A stretch of DNA of 64,000 nt from Chaetoderma sp. LZ-2023a (Eukaryota > Mollusca > Caudofoveata > Chaetodermatida > Chaetodermatidae): NCBI GenBank assembly GCA_034401795.1, contig CM067373.1, positions 89,300,996 through 89,364,995 on the forward strand, given 5' to 3'. The position numbers were made by a program, and so were the translations under genes. Under the pieces are notes generated by a model. That model worked only from the letters and a program-made list of their open reading frames with translations. It was not told where the DNA came from and made no database searches. Below, one piece after another: positions 20,961 to 32,998 of the stretch (its first letter is position 1; each line of letters opens with the position of its first letter).

Positions 20961-21179
20961 TAGTAGAAATAGAACATGTGTGTGAGAGTGAAAGGTCAAG
21001 TGATGTTTATATGGAAAGCGCTGTTCGTGCTAAGACACTGTGTATATCAGTAGAGAAGAGAAGAATGCCAGTTGTGATGGTACAGGTGATGATGATTTTT
21101 AGAACAGGCTGGCCCACCACCCAGGCATCCAGAGATGCAGATGCACAGGAAGCAAGAATAAGTCTTGTTGAATATGACT

Positions 21180-22250
21180 GGGGTATCAAGACAGAGAAGA
21201 TAAATATAGTCATGATCAACATCGAAAATATCAAGTCAAATCATGCATATCTAAGCAGCGTAATGGGTAACAATACAATATAGTGTATACAGGAGCATTT
21301 CCTATTCAGATATGAACTCGCTTTCATCACAGAAACCTTCCCTCACTATATGTTCACAGCCAGGGGCTTCAATGACGGGGATCAAATTTTCCCAGGCCAC
21401 AAAAGTAAGGGTCGTTCCGGAGTTGCCATCATGTGCAGGGATGGCATTTCAAGAGACGAGAACAGGTACGGTAATATGGGCAGGTGATATAAATATGTTC
21501 AATAGGAAGCGTGATACGGAGAGCGAAAGTTTCTAAAACAGTTATAAGCCATCTCCTCTAATGCCAAATGTGCCTCCATACCCCTACTTTATTGGAAACC
21601 TCGCAACTATATCACTTCCTCGAACTAGCCGATATACCAAGCCCTATTATAGAGATTGTAGTGGATTCCCGATATCCAGAAAACAATAGTACCCATGATG
21701 CAGTGATGGCTACTCTTGCTGTAAATCTGAATGTATGTAGACCCGCTGATGCCAGTTTGCCAATTGGGGGAAAAGTAGACATTGATAGGTATAGACAGCT
21801 GACCTCATCCCGTTTGCAGGCGATGCTAGAAACATGTGGCCCAAATCTTTCCCCGGTCTACTTTGGAGAAGAACAAATGTAATACTCTATAAGTCATTCA
21901 TTGACACTAGCACTGCTAGAAAAACAAGAAGCCCAATGAAGCGCGATAAAGGGAGCTCGGAACTAAAGCCTCTGGTGCATCGAGCAAAGTGGGCACACTA
22001 GGTTTGGAAAGATGAAGGATGTCACGAGGACGGTGAAACTGTCAAGAACAAAAAACTAAAAAAGAAGAATCTAAGGCAGGCACAATGGCTACTGGTAGCA
22101 GAAGAAAAAAACAATCTTCACGAAAGAATAATGTCTACTGAAGAAAATGTGTAGCTCTGGCGCCGCATTGTCCCATTAGTACCTCCATTAAGATCGACCT
22201 CTAGTGCCGGTGGAATAATCATGTTCCAGTTGGGACGGGCGAGCATTCCC
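21180..22250 (+). pseudogene. LINE ORF2, endonuclease domain
   Basis: Frames read INIVMINIENIKSNHAYL, then CIQEHFLFRYE (Gln-Glu-His active-site strand), LAFITETF, GRSGVAIMCRDG, and after a break PENNSTHDAVMATLAVNL (Ser-x-His motif), all in the order of an exonuclease/endonuclease/phosphatase fold. It is followed by a Lys-rich linker at 22,000-22,110. Several shifts and stops are present. It joins ORF1 upstream and the reverse transcriptase at 24,930 after a 2.6-kb interruption. Confidence 0.75.
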
Positions 22251-22269
22251 GCCAACACTGAACAGTATA

Positions 22270-24880
22270 GCCTGTATGACGATGCATAGTTTGAGTTAGT
22301 TTTGGTTAGTACCTATTTAGTTATATAGGTTTGGCTCAGCGAGCCTAGGGCTGGGTTCTTGAGAAATGGTAGTGAAGGGACGAACCACAGTTGTCAGCGA
22401 CGTACCCTTACAAATATTAGTGTGGTATGTCCGCACTGTCTATGTTGTATCTCGCGAGAGACAACTAACTTATCCTTATATATACATTAGCTTAATATAA
22501 AATAGTAAAGCCTAACGCTGGTCAGTAAACTGTGGCTTTGCGAGAGGAAAATGCCTCTTGCGGGCCACCATCACAGGAAAATACCTACCACACAGAAGCG
22601 GGTAAGGAGAATCAGTTAGTACCGTTCTCCCAGTTAGAACAAAGCAAGGTGTTGAATTATACATGTGTTATTATTTATATTATGGAATGCACGCTAGAAT
22701 TCAATTTCAATAGAAATCGGTGCAGTCGACTCCTTAACTTGTTATGGCTTTAGTCGGTATTGCATTATTTCAGTGGTCCTTCTTGTGGAGCTAGACTTCA
22801 AACAGCTTATCCCCACTTAGCTTTAACAAGGTTTTGCCTTCCTGCATAGCTCGCTCAAGTCCCCATCTCGGGTTTGACTTATTGAGCAGACCACTTCAAG
22901 TCGACAGCGCATACATTTTGCCAGGGCGGCGAGTACTGAAGCCGATGAGTGACTTCTGACTACATGTCTGCACAACCACAAATAACAAACCAAAGACAGG
23001 AGAGCACAAAAGCCTTAAATAAGCACCGTATCCAGTTACGACGAGGTCGAAGAAGCCGATGGCAGACTATGGTGACCTTCTTTGAAGGTGTGGAGGACTC
23101 ACTTGTCTCTTCCAGTTACCATAGAGTTAGTTTTCAATCAGCATATTTTGCCGCCATCAGAGTGCCGAGAACGAGCCTTATGAGACTCGGTCCCTAGGAG
23201 CTAACGGTTAACCGCATTAGGGTTATTTTAAATGCCCACGATTCACTGCTAGGCCATTACTACTATTATATTATTTCACCGTGAATTCCTACTTTGGCGT
23301 AAAGCCTATACTCAAGGTACCAGCGAAGGTACTGAGGAGGGTACGTGAGTCGTCCTCGTTTAGATTCTAGCCATCGAGGAACCTCGGTGATTTCAAGGGT
23401 CAGCTCTAACCTAACCGGAAGGGGAGTTACCAGATCAACGTAAGGCTAGTTTGGCCGGAGTTTTTATGCAGAGAGAGAGACAGTTGCTATAGTAATTAAA
23501 TGGTTTTTTAGACTTCTGGCCTGTATACACTCTTTTAGTTAGTGTTTCACTAGTTACAATTTGTGGCACCGAAAAGCAAGCTTTACAATACAAATAGCCG
23601 CTTAGAGCAACCGCCTCTGTTTGCTACAATGTCCTATCTGATACACTTGAGCTAATATTTGGTTTAGGGATTTGGTACCGTGTCTCGTGTCAATATTAAC
23701 TTAACAAGAAAGAAGCAGTCTAAGAACGGCACTCATCGTAGTACAAATATACAGGTTAACAATGAGGTCTAGCTGACCTGACACAACCTACTTGTAATCA
23801 GTGCAAAATATAATTTTATACAAATGAAAGGCACCTATTAGGCATCGGTGCAGGAAAATAATACAATTACAGGTTTTAGCGCCTATTAGTCATCAGCGCA
23901 TGAATTGTTCACGAAGATTGGTGCAGTCAATGCTGGAGCCTCTTAGTCGTTGGCGCAAATGAAAGCACAGTAGAGGAGTTAGTCACACAGTAGGTAAGTA
24001 TCTGTAGTTGAGAATGGTTCCTGGCATCGAAGAAACGTCTGAAGATGTTTAGGTACAGAAAAGATGCAGGAAAAAGAACACGCATTTAATGCAGTTTACC
24101 ATGTCACAAATATTAGTAGATAGCACGGTTACGAGACGATCGACGTCGCCAGCTCAGGTGCGGCGGCGAAAGCAATATACACAGTGAAAACGACTTAGGT
24201 TAAGGTGGTGCCTTAGCACTCAGAAATAGCACTAGAAACGGCTCTGTAATAGCCACTCTTTGGCGTGGCTCGGACAAGTCTGGCGAGATATCCGATCGGG
24301 CGAATCGGTTCACAGTCATATAGGATGTTATAGTCCGAAATTGGTGTCTTCACTTATAGGTTTCACGGTCCCTAAGATTGATGCACCACCTATAATCTCT
24401 GGTACACCTTTGGAAGCCAAAGAGTCGGCTGGATGAACCTTTTTATTACTTTGGTTAATTAGTCTTCAGAGGGATATAAAAATTACGTCAGCGTCGTATC
24501 GCCGATCCCGGATTCAGGTACCATCAGTGATTGTGTTGGTGTAGATTGCTGAATGGTAATGACTACCATATCGGACTACCTTCCTGTCCCAACCCTAGGA
24601 ATCGAAAGGGGTACGGGTTCCTTTATACTTTATGGTGACCAAACAGAAGGCACCACTGGTAGTGTTTCAGCCAATCGAACTACGACCATATTGGAGGAAT
24701 AGCCGGCTGAAAGCACGTGGACATGACATCGCAGTGACCTTCACCCTACCAGGCTCATGGAGCATGTGCGATACCGGCCTACACTAGCGTGTGCATTAAT
24801 CTTAATTAATATTAATTTAGTGATATCTCAACCATCTCTTATCCGATTTTAGATTTGTAAACGGATTCGTATGTCTGAAC
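22270..24880. other. 2.6-kb block of unknown origin splitting the LINE ORF2
   Basis: The LINE is readable up to about 22,250 and again from about 24,930. The DNA between has no long ORF, many stops in all frames, and different local words (for example three short related segments at 23,850, 23,880 and 23,935 sharing CCTATTAG/CTCTTAG and TGGCGCA/ATCGGTGCA). The left edge TGTATGACGATGCATAG would suit an LTR start, but I found no matching second copy or clear inverted tips. It may be an old non-coding transposon. Confidence 0.4.
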
Positions 24881-24929
24881 AAATCCTGGTTATGATTCAT
24901 CACAAGATGAATGAAATGAGCCTCGTATT

Positions 24930-26740
24930 AACGATTTGAGAATATGGGCAATTCTATACATAAAAGATGCAATACCCTCCACTGTCTCTGCAGCATATGC
25001 TTACTATCTCGAATGGCGCGCATGCATAATGCACGCTTTTACGGACTTAGTAATTTTCGCGTTCTGACTCTCATAGGCCTGGTTAGCCACCGGAAATGTT
25101 CCAGATGCAATGAAGCTCGGCCTGGTGACTCCTGTGCCCAAGAAAGGCAAGCCAGTTCGAAATCCCGATAACTACAGGCGGATTACTGTTTGCTCTATAC
25201 TGGGAACGGTTGTTGATAAGGAGATTGTACAGCGCATCAGGCCAATACTGAATCAATCAAATTAATAAATAGGCTGCAGTTTGGGTTTACAGAAAAATGC
25301 TTATCAACAAATGCGGTATTCATATTAAGCAGGACCATTTCTGAAGGCTTGGACAACAAGCGCCATGTGTATATAACATATATGGATATGGGTAAGGCTT
25401 TTGATATCGTCGACTATGCCGGCCTTCTAAATGCGGTGTGCTCCCAGAGTATCAATGGCAAGCTATGGGCTATCTTAGAAGTATGTATACTGGTATTGGC
25501 GTTGTAATCAAATGGAGAGGAAACATCTCGAGGCCGTTTATTGAGAGCCAAGGAAACATCTACAAATCCCTTCAATAGTAGATGCAATAGTCTGTTAAAT
25601 AACTATGAGACCCGCCTAGCGACATACAAAATTGGCACAGTTCCGAGTGGTGCAATAATGTGTGCAGATGACCTAAACCTTGTGGCAACTCCTTGTGGCA
25701 GCTGATAAATGAAGCCCCATGAATGCATCGAATGATCGTTATCTCTTCAGCAGCAACAAAACTATTACCATGGCGATCAAGGCCTTGCCACCTTCCAACT
25801 TATACCTTCATGGCAAGTTACGGGACAGCTCAAAGCTAGAAGTTCACTTTGGTGTTACAAGAAATTCAGCATGTACAAATCAACAGACAATAGAGAACAA
25901 GATAAACGCGGCAAGACGAGCTGCCTACTCATTAATGGGTGCTGGACTGCATGTGCTGAACGGGCTGAACCCAGTTACATCCAAGCACATATGGGATGTT
26001 TACATTACCCCCCAGTCCTCATACATGGGCCAGATGGTTTGATTCTTAAACCGACAGAAACTAAAAAGCTAGACGAATTCTACAGATCGCACGTCAAGCA
26101 AATACAGCACCTGCCAACTGCGTGTACAAATGAGGCAGTTTACTTATTACATGGAGCTATACCTATTGAAGGCCATCTACAGAAAAGGGCCCTAGCCTTT
26201 CTTGTCAATATGATGCGCACAGATGGCTCTATAGAAAGGGATATAATTGAAAGACAATTGGAAGTTAACTCTCCAGAATCGCATGGCTGGGTAGTAAACG
26301 TTAAGCAAATCCTCAAGATGTACAATCTGCTCTCTGCATATTCTTTGGTAAAAGAGCTGCCAAGCAAGTTGAACTGGAAGGCAATGGTGTCGGCTCAGGT
26401 CCATGCCTACTGGGACAGAAAGTTAAAAGAGGACGCCACGGAGAAGAAAACATTACAGTACCTCTATGATCTATCAACAAATGAAGAAAACTGCACACAG
26501 CCTATTCTAGATCCGAGTAAATTTGTTATTCCGAAGGTTGCATCGCTTAAGACAAACCTTGAAAAAAACTGTCTAGAGAGCTATGTTATGCACTCCAGCA
26601 GATAAAATCCTGAAGAAAGGACTGGATGACGGGCGAAACACTGTACTTAACTAGACCTGCATTAAACCCCAATACCCTATACCCAATGCTGGGAAATGTA
26701 CTATGGAAATGACAAAAAATATTCTGGCTACACACAGCTA
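24930..26740 (+). pseudogene. LINE ORF2, reverse transcriptase and C-terminal region
   Basis: After GNVPDAMKLGLVTPVPKKGK comes NPDNYRRITVCSILG, then RLQFGFTEKC, then YMDMGKAFDIVDY (first catalytic Asp region) and MCADDLNLVA (Ala-Asp-Asp). A long open run (25,871-26,605) holds the C-terminal region, for example SHVKQIQHLPTACTNEAVYL and LPSKLNWKAMVSAQVHAYWD. Stops and shifts occur in the RT part (near 25,263, 25,505 and 25,700), while the C-terminal frame is intact for over 240 codons. The protein order and the plus strand match the ORF1 and endonuclease parts, so I treat 18,263-26,740 as one interrupted copy. Confidence 0.82.
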
Positions 26741-27014
26741 TCGCTAAGTTCATATCGCTAAGTTCATAAACATACAGATACATAATTTGCACGTGCCCTC
26801 GTGAACTTTTAAGTTTTGTTACTGCGAACCCCGTTTATTGTAGTGGTGAACCTATGGAAATCATGTCAACGCAATATGAAATTGTGACGTGTATTCAGGA
26901 GCTCCAGAATACGTAACATATAGAAATCTACCCCGGAAGGAGGTTCGTCTGAGTGGCCTACAGCATGATAGCCGGGAACTACTACACAAGACGAGATATG
27001 TTTAAATTTCTTAC

Positions 27015-27142
27015 CAGCAAAATCCTCTGTCCATTGTGCGGCTTCCCACGCATCCTCGTTGAACTGTCCGTCAATATTAATTCTCTGCCCAGATCTCAGG
27101 TGATAAGCTATGTAATGGCGAGGAAGTGTACCTCCACAAACA
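27015..27142 (-). CDS. CBM9-like membrane protein, exon 2
   Basis: This is a 128-nt exon with a CTCGCATATTTTCCAG acceptor and GCTG|GTAAGA donor. Its first base completes Gly with exon 1 (GG|T). It reads VCGGTLPRHYIAYHL, then RINIDGQFNEDAWEAAQWTE and Asp-Phe-Ala. The segment Ile-x-Ile-Asp-Gly-x-x-x-Glu-x-x-Trp, followed by Trp-Thr-Glu-Asp-Phe, is the N-terminal signature of CBM9-like domains. It covers about residues 58-101. The Cys in VCGG lies just outside the domain and could pair with the Cys after the membrane anchor. Confidence 0.94.
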
Positions 27143-28469
27143 CTGGAAAATATGCGAGTAATATAACATCAGCCATAGGAGCGATTGAAAGCTGACCACC
27201 GCGGATGAGCGCGCGGTTGTGTGTGCACGCACACACACGTGCGCATGCACATTTATGCTCTCCTAGTAGTCACTTTCTAGAAGCAATTAGTGCTTAGCAT
27301 GTGATGTTTCATTCTCAACGGTAGGCATATGGCCAAATGGTCACCGAGAGTCTTTAAAGAAGATCACAAACCAGAATTAGATTTCAATTTCAAAATATGC
27401 CAAATATAACAGTTCTTATTCATATTTTATGAATTAAAAAAAAGTTGACCAGTAATGATAAATAGTGTGATGATGATGATGACAAAAATCTTCATGATAA
27501 TAACGATTAAGTATTATCTATTTATATTATAACGATAATTAATTTCCACTCTATCTGCAAAATACTGTAAAATCGTTTTCCCCGTATGACCTGGGAGTAA
27601 ATAAAACTTCAAGTTCGTAGAGATTTAAGAAAGTAGCTTTCCATTTCGAAATTTACTATTTTATCGAAAATATGCAAACAATATATTTTATTTTAATTAA
27701 TTTATACAAAATCATCACTTGCAGTAGAATACGCCTTCACTGATTTTGCTCCACGAGCCAGTCATTCAAGTTGTAAATCATCAAAAACAGTCTTCTCTTA
27801 GCATGCAAAGGGGCATTCCTCAAGGCCACTACACAGACCGGTATTTGTCGGCTTCGACATGAAAGGGTTAAGGGGGGGGGGGGCAGCTGCCCCGGTGCCC
27901 TTTGGGCAGGAGGCAGCGGAGGCAGCTGTGCCCTTTACCAGTTTTTTGCGAAAAACGAGGAAACTTTACTTTAGAACTTTAAACAAGAGTTCTAGGATAT
28001 TCAGAGCAGACTGAGCAGTTGTATTAAAATTCTGTTGTTTTGACATAAACACAAGTCCATAAAGTAATATGGGAGTGCTTCTAAGCCGAATCAAATCATC
28101 AATACAAACTCTATTTATGTAGTGGCAGTTACATGTAACATATTGACTTTTACATCTGTAAACGTTGCATGTATCTTTGCAAATAAAGGTAAGATACATA
28201 GTCATATACTATTTGAATTTTTAAGTGATACTGGTACACGCTCCGTTAATGCCTTGCTTAGTCGGTATAATATAACATATGTGCAATTATGGGCGTCTGG
28301 GTACAGCAATGTGAAAACACTAAGGGATATCCATTATAATTAATAGCAACTCTCAAACTCAAATTTTTAATTGACGTGCGAAGCAGATGCAAAAGTAGAA
28401 ATAACACGAACACATGGCCGAAGTGTAATGTCGGTGGGTGTATTTGAGGAATGTGTCTAAGATTTGTTA
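27143..28469. other. Intron 1, no gene
   Basis: AT-rich DNA with a short CA/CG run (27,220-27,250), a TGATGATGATGATGA run (27,468-27,482) and a poly-G run (27,869-27,882) beside a segment of repeated GCAGC/GGCAGC words. Frames on either strand look random. Confidence 0.45.
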
Positions 28470-28522
28470 TCTCCCCCCCCCCCCACCACCACCACCCCAC
28501 CACCCTCACACACACACACACA

Positions 28523-28554
<32 letters not shown>

Positions 28555-28787
28555 TACGCGCGCACACGCGCACGCGCACGCGCACACACTTAGAACGGGA
28601 CGGGCGTGCATTTGTGGCCTCCATCGAAAGAATGTAAAAATTATATGCGCTTAGATGCCATCTCCTAAAACTCCTACATAAATCTCTAAGTAATAAATAT
28701 CATCCTCTTGGATTTTTTAATACTGTGCTATTTATATGAGTGTGAGCTCCGCACACACCCCCCCCCCCCCCTCCCAACACACACACA

Positions 28788-28819
<32 letters not shown>

Positions 28820-28820
28820 C
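28470..28820. repeat. Two CA/CACG microsatellites each preceded by a poly-C run
   Basis: 28,471-28,589 is C(10), CCACCA, (CA)n, (CGCA)n. 28,757-28,820 repeats the same order: C(14), then (CA)n, then (CGCA)n. The shared order suggests that the two tracts arose from a common dispersed repeat. The open frames over them are artefacts. Confidence 0.85.
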
Positions 28821-29849
28821 ATCAGCCAATATGGCTAAGCAAGAGGCTGCGAAACCATAATTTAAATTACTTATTCCATACACACTAGCTGTTGAATAGT
28901 TTGTTACTAATTTGACGTAATTGTGTTGCTGCCTCATCTGTCTATTCATCCAGCATATGTCCACCGTATTCTTAAGCGAGTCCTTAAGAACTGCTGGGCA
29001 GTAGGGATCCATAGGGTCAGATCCATGGTTGATCCCGAAAAGCTGCTTGATCGATTTTGTTGGTGGCCATCTTGGATTTTGCACTATTTTAAAAAGCACA
29101 TTTAAAGACCTGTGAAACTGCTTGACATGAAACTAAACAAAACATCATGGTCTTCATCTAAGGCAAGGGCTGAACAAACCTTGTTCGTTCAACTTGATTG
29201 GTAGATTTGTCTTGGATAACCTAGCTTTCGCAAAAAGCACTTTTCCTCTGAATCCCGCTGATTGCAAATATAATTAGGAACTAAGGTATAATTAAATATT
29301 TTCAAGGCAAACTGAGCAAGTCCACCATACAGACACGTGCACGAATGCACGCACACTCAACGTGTGCGTTTGACACAACAACCCGCCCGTCCGCTCGCTC
29401 ACAGTGTGAATTGGGAATAGGTTCAATTGACTAAAGAATACATGTTCTTCGATTAAAATTAACATCGCTCTAACATTTATACGTAATCATAGGAAATTCA
29501 GAATACAGGAAATCGAGCCATGATCCTGCACCTTTCAATGTACTTTCCGAGTGTGAGTGTGTGTGGGTTTGGGTTGGGTGGGGTGGGGGTGAGAGTTCTT
29601 TCGAATGTGCTTATTTTGCCAAAAAAATAAATGTACGTTTGCAATCCACGATCACAGGTTACGATGTTGCAATATAATTATAGAACGTAAAACGCACAAT
29701 TATCATTTCGGAGGGCGTGTATGAGGGGCAGAGGGAAGAGTTCACTGTGTCGAGCCAATGTCTGCGTAGCTGCCTACTGATTTAAACGTCTGAATTGGCT
29801 CGGATAAAATCTGATTGAAGCTCATTGGGCAGCATATTCAGGACGAGCA
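28821..29849. other. Intron 1, repeat scraps
   Basis: 28,885-28,935 is a scrap of the hairpin MITE arm (GCTGTTGAATAGTTTGTTAC). 28,960-29,100 resembles the GATGGCC-CCAA-type repeat of 49,606-51,590 only weakly. A GTGGGTTTGGGTTGGGTGGG run lies at 29,562-29,590. No gene is seen. Confidence 0.45.
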
Positions 29850-30095
29850 TGATTTACAATTTAATAAACAATTTTTTGAATATTCTGAAACTAATTTGAC
29901 CGGGATCTTTTGCTGCTATATGCAGCAACAGCACCCAGTAAAATTAGTTTTAAAATTTGCAACAGCTTGCCTGTATAGTTTTCTGGAAATTGACGGTCAA
30001 GGAGTTCAGGGATCGATCGATCCTAACACAAGCAATGTGTGGGTTGAGCTTAGCTCGAGACGGGCGGGGCATAGCTAAAACGAGACAGGTCCATT
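29850..30095. mobile_element. Hairpin-family MITE, right two thirds
   Basis: It contains TTTAATAAACAATTTTTTG, hairpin arms (29,874-29,962), CAGCTTGCCTGTATAG, GGGATCGATCGATCC and the end ACAGGTCCATT. Confidence 0.8.
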
Positions 30096-30280
30096 GGGCG
30101 CTGGTTCATTTCTCTGAATTGTTGTAGCAAGAAAATAAGGAGAATCACATCGCCTCAATGAACAACAGCATTGCGTTTAGCTGTGTCAGCATTGCGTTGA
30201 CCTGTGTCAACATTGCGTTGACCTGTATCAACAGTGCGTTGACCTGTACGCTAAGAAATGCAAAATAAGTTGAACACAAA

Positions 30281-30645
30281 GGTGTCCAGTTCTAGCTAAG
30301 CCTACCCATTTCTAGTTTCTTGGTTTTTGCGCGTGTTGGAATTGATTAGAAACATTGAAACCTAAATTCCAAGAATCAATTTTACGGAAAACTACAGGTA
30401 TGCTGTTGAATATTTGGAAATTAATTAGAAACGGTGTTTGTTACTGCCTATGGCAGCAAAGGATCCCAGTCAAATTAGTTTCCGAATATTCAAAACAATT
30501 ATTGTTTATTAAATTGTAAATTTATAAAGACTTACTCTTTGCAGGCTACACTTTCGGGACGGACATCTCGATTTTCACCATTTTGATTGTGGCATCAGCT
30601 AATACCTGATGTATTTGATTATGACGTCAATAAACTGGAAGCAAC
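30281..30645. mobile_element. Hairpin-family MITE, reverse order
   Basis: It starts GTCCAGTTCTAGCTAAGCC and ends near AATAAACTGGAAGC, with the hairpin at 30,400-30,500 and TTGATTATGACGTCAATA near the end. A further scrap of the arm lies at 30,672-30,712. Both are in intron 1. Confidence 0.75.
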
Positions 30646-30712
30646 GGCAGTATGGCAGTACCGGCTTCCGGTCAAATTAGTTTCAAAATAGTCACCAGCT
30701 TACTTGTATGAT

Positions 30713-31105
30713 TGTTTTATATCACATTGCCAAATTATATGTGGCACCGCTATGACTGAGCGTATTGACCAAGGCAGATACGCTAATTTTTCCTTCTGAT
30801 TGGTTGAAAAGTAAGGCATGACAGACACCATAGGCTTTGGAAATGTACCAACGTTTAAACTACTCAAGCCTGAATAGCTTTCTTTAGCGGCATGATAATA
30901 AGCTTAATATTATATTACAGTTTACGAATGACGTGTTAGATCAGCTTAACAACTATTATATGAAGTTAGTTCTCCTTTAATACTGCCTGAAACACTGCAA
31001 GGGCAAGTGGCCCAAAATAGAATAATAAATTGATTATTGTTGTTATCATTATTATGTAAGCGATCCCGCTGTCGTAGCCCTCGTCGGCAGCGCGGCGGAG
31101 ATGGT

Positions 31106-31106
<1 letters not shown>
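30713..31106. other. Intron 1, unassigned
   Basis: No feature recognised, apart from a GCGATCCCGCTGTCGTAGCC GC-rich patch just before the AAT microsatellite. Confidence 0.4.

Positions 31107-31171
<65 letters not shown>
31107..31171. repeat. (AAT)n microsatellite
   Basis: About 21 AAT/TAA units. The Ile- or Leu-rich frames across it are artefacts. Confidence 0.97.
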
Positions 31172-31317
31172 TTGTATTTCTACCGCCATTGTCAATGTAC
31201 AAATAATCCTCATATGCCGTTGTCACGGCCTGAGTGTAATAAAGAAAATACGAAATACGAATACGTCAGATACTTGAGCGGCAGATGCAATCCCACTATT
31301 CACCCCAGCCAACGTAC

Positions 31318-31539
31318 CCTGTATCCGTACCAAGACCGTCTGTGTTGCCATTTGTGGGCTGGTCAGTTTTGCTGAGATTCTTGGGTTCGCAGGGTTTTGG
31401 TATAAACAAGTATCCAAGAAGAAGGCCTATTCCAAGACAAAGAACGGCTGCACCGGCTGTAATAGCAATTACATACCGCGTGGAAACCATCTCTTCTTTG
31501 AGGGGAACTGCACGCGCTCGTGCACAGCCGGAAACCCCA
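31318..31539 (-). CDS. CBM9-like membrane protein, exon 1 (start codon and membrane anchor)
   Basis: The first in-frame ATG is at 31,490-31,488. From it the protein runs MVSTRYVIAI, a hydrophobic stretch of about 24 residues (about 6-29), then Phe-Ile-Pro-Lys-Pro-Cys and a Thr/Asn/Gly-rich linker. The exon ends ACAGG|GTACGT, leaving GG for exon 2. The short positive N-terminus and lack of a signal-cleavage site suggest a type II membrane protein with the CBM9-like domain outside the cytosol. Upstream of the ATG the frame stays open for 16 codons to an acceptor-like TTTCTCTTCACAG at 31,540-31,552. So a 5' exon may exist, either untranslated or adding cytosolic residues. I did not find it. From this ATG the window encodes 268 residues. 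Confidence 0.9.
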
Positions 31540-31574
31540 CTGTGAAGAGAAATGAATAGCTAAGCGGGAATAAT

Positions 31575-31840
31575 ATGGTCAGATTAATTGATGAATTCGA
31601 TCAGTCAGTCAGGTATATGACGTCATGAACATGGGATAGTCCGTCAGTTGCACGAATTGTATATCTTCACTATTTAATCATTATTCTGTTGACTATTTTT
31701 AAACTAATATGACTGGGCGCTGTTAGGCAGCAACATCCCCAGTCAAGTTAGTTTCAAATTATTCAACAGGTTAGATGTATAGTTACCATGAAATTGGGAT
31801 TCTGGCAATTCAGGATTCAAAGTTTATAAATTGATCCTGA
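31575..31840. mobile_element. Hairpin-family MITE, shortened
   Basis: TATATGACGTCATGAAC, TTCACTATTTAATCATT, a shortened hairpin (31,683-31,770, GACTGGGCGCTGTTAGGCAG) and CATGAAATTGGGATTC are in family order. It lies just upstream of the host gene's exon 1. Confidence 0.75.
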
Positions 31841-31924
31841 TGAGTTCTTCACCCCAACCCCAGCCCACTCCACCCCACCCCACCCCACCAAGACGTATGT
31901 ACAACACCCAACTTGAAGACTATC

Positions 31925-32030
31925 CTGAGCGGCGGGGTCCGGGAATCCGCCCCCGAAATTTTTTGAAATTCAGATGCTTTCAGAGGGCATCTCCTACATT
32001 TCTGGAAGGCAAATATTAATCTTTGGTCCA
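31925..32030. repeat. Dispersed repeat shared with 53,050-53,200
   Basis: It contains TTTTTTGAAATTCAGATGCT followed by TTCAGAGGGCATCTCCTAC. The reverse complement of 53,060-53,145 has TTTTGAAATCTAGATGCTC and TCAGAAGACATCTCCCGC. These are two copies of one family in opposite orientation, probably a transposon end. Confidence 0.65.
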
Positions 32031-32743
32031 GTGGAAAAGTTGTCTAGTTTACCTAACATTTTTTTCTTTCTATAATCTATAACACCGGGGCCCAGTGACC
32101 CAATGCCATATCATACCAAACTGTGGTTACATTAGACACAGAACCTAACTACGAATAATTAGGGTGAATTGTAGGCCACAATAAAAGTAAGCTGTACAAT
32201 TTAGTACTATTTGTACTGGAAGCTGTTGCTGAGGGGCCGTCAAGCTAGTAACACGATATTCAACCGGTATTGTTTATTATACTTCTTAGACTGAATATTC
32301 TTAATTTGCTGAAATAACTAGGCCGTGGTTCACATACACAACAAGTAGAAGTATAAATGTCTTATTAGGTTGGCTGCGCCTCAACACACCCAGAGAATTT
32401 TGTATCTTTAGCCTTCTTTTGTCGATTTCTGATGCATTTATTTAGATTTACAAAGGTCAAAGGAAAGTATTTGCAGTACATGAATTACATCTGTACCTGT
32501 ATAAAAACGGGGACATTTCTCATAATAGATATAACATGTTATTAATACCTATGGGCATTATAGCTATTATTCTAATCAATTCCATGTATGTCTACGTTTA
32601 TAGCTAATCCAGTCACAAAATATGCATAGCAATGGTCATTGCGTCATCTAGGTCATTGCGTCATCTAGGTCATTGCGTCATCTTACGCAGACAGGCCTAT
32701 GAAAGATATAGCAAAGAACTGAGGTTTGGAAGATAGAATAAGT
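32031..32743. other. Unassigned intergenic DNA
   Basis: The only structure seen is three direct copies of GGTCATTGCGTCATCTA at 32,636-32,685. No gene. Confidence 0.5.
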
Positions 32744-32826
<83 letters not shown>

Positions 32827-32949
32827 CTCCCTCTCTCGCCCTCCGTCCGTCTCTCGCCCTCCGTCCGTCTCTCTCTCTCTCTCACTCCCTCCCTCCCCTC
32901 CTCCCCTCCTCCCCTCCTCCCTCTCTCGCCCTCCGTCCGTCTCTCTCTC

Positions 32950-32996
<47 letters not shown>
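32744..32996. repeat. (CT)n tract with CCCTCCGTCCGT inserts
   Basis: Two pure CT runs flank a segment in which CTCTCTCGCCCTCCGTCCGT occurs three times and CTCCCCTC three times. Ser/Leu and Arg/Glu frames over it are artefacts. Confidence 0.95.
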
Positions 32997-32998
<2 letters not shown>

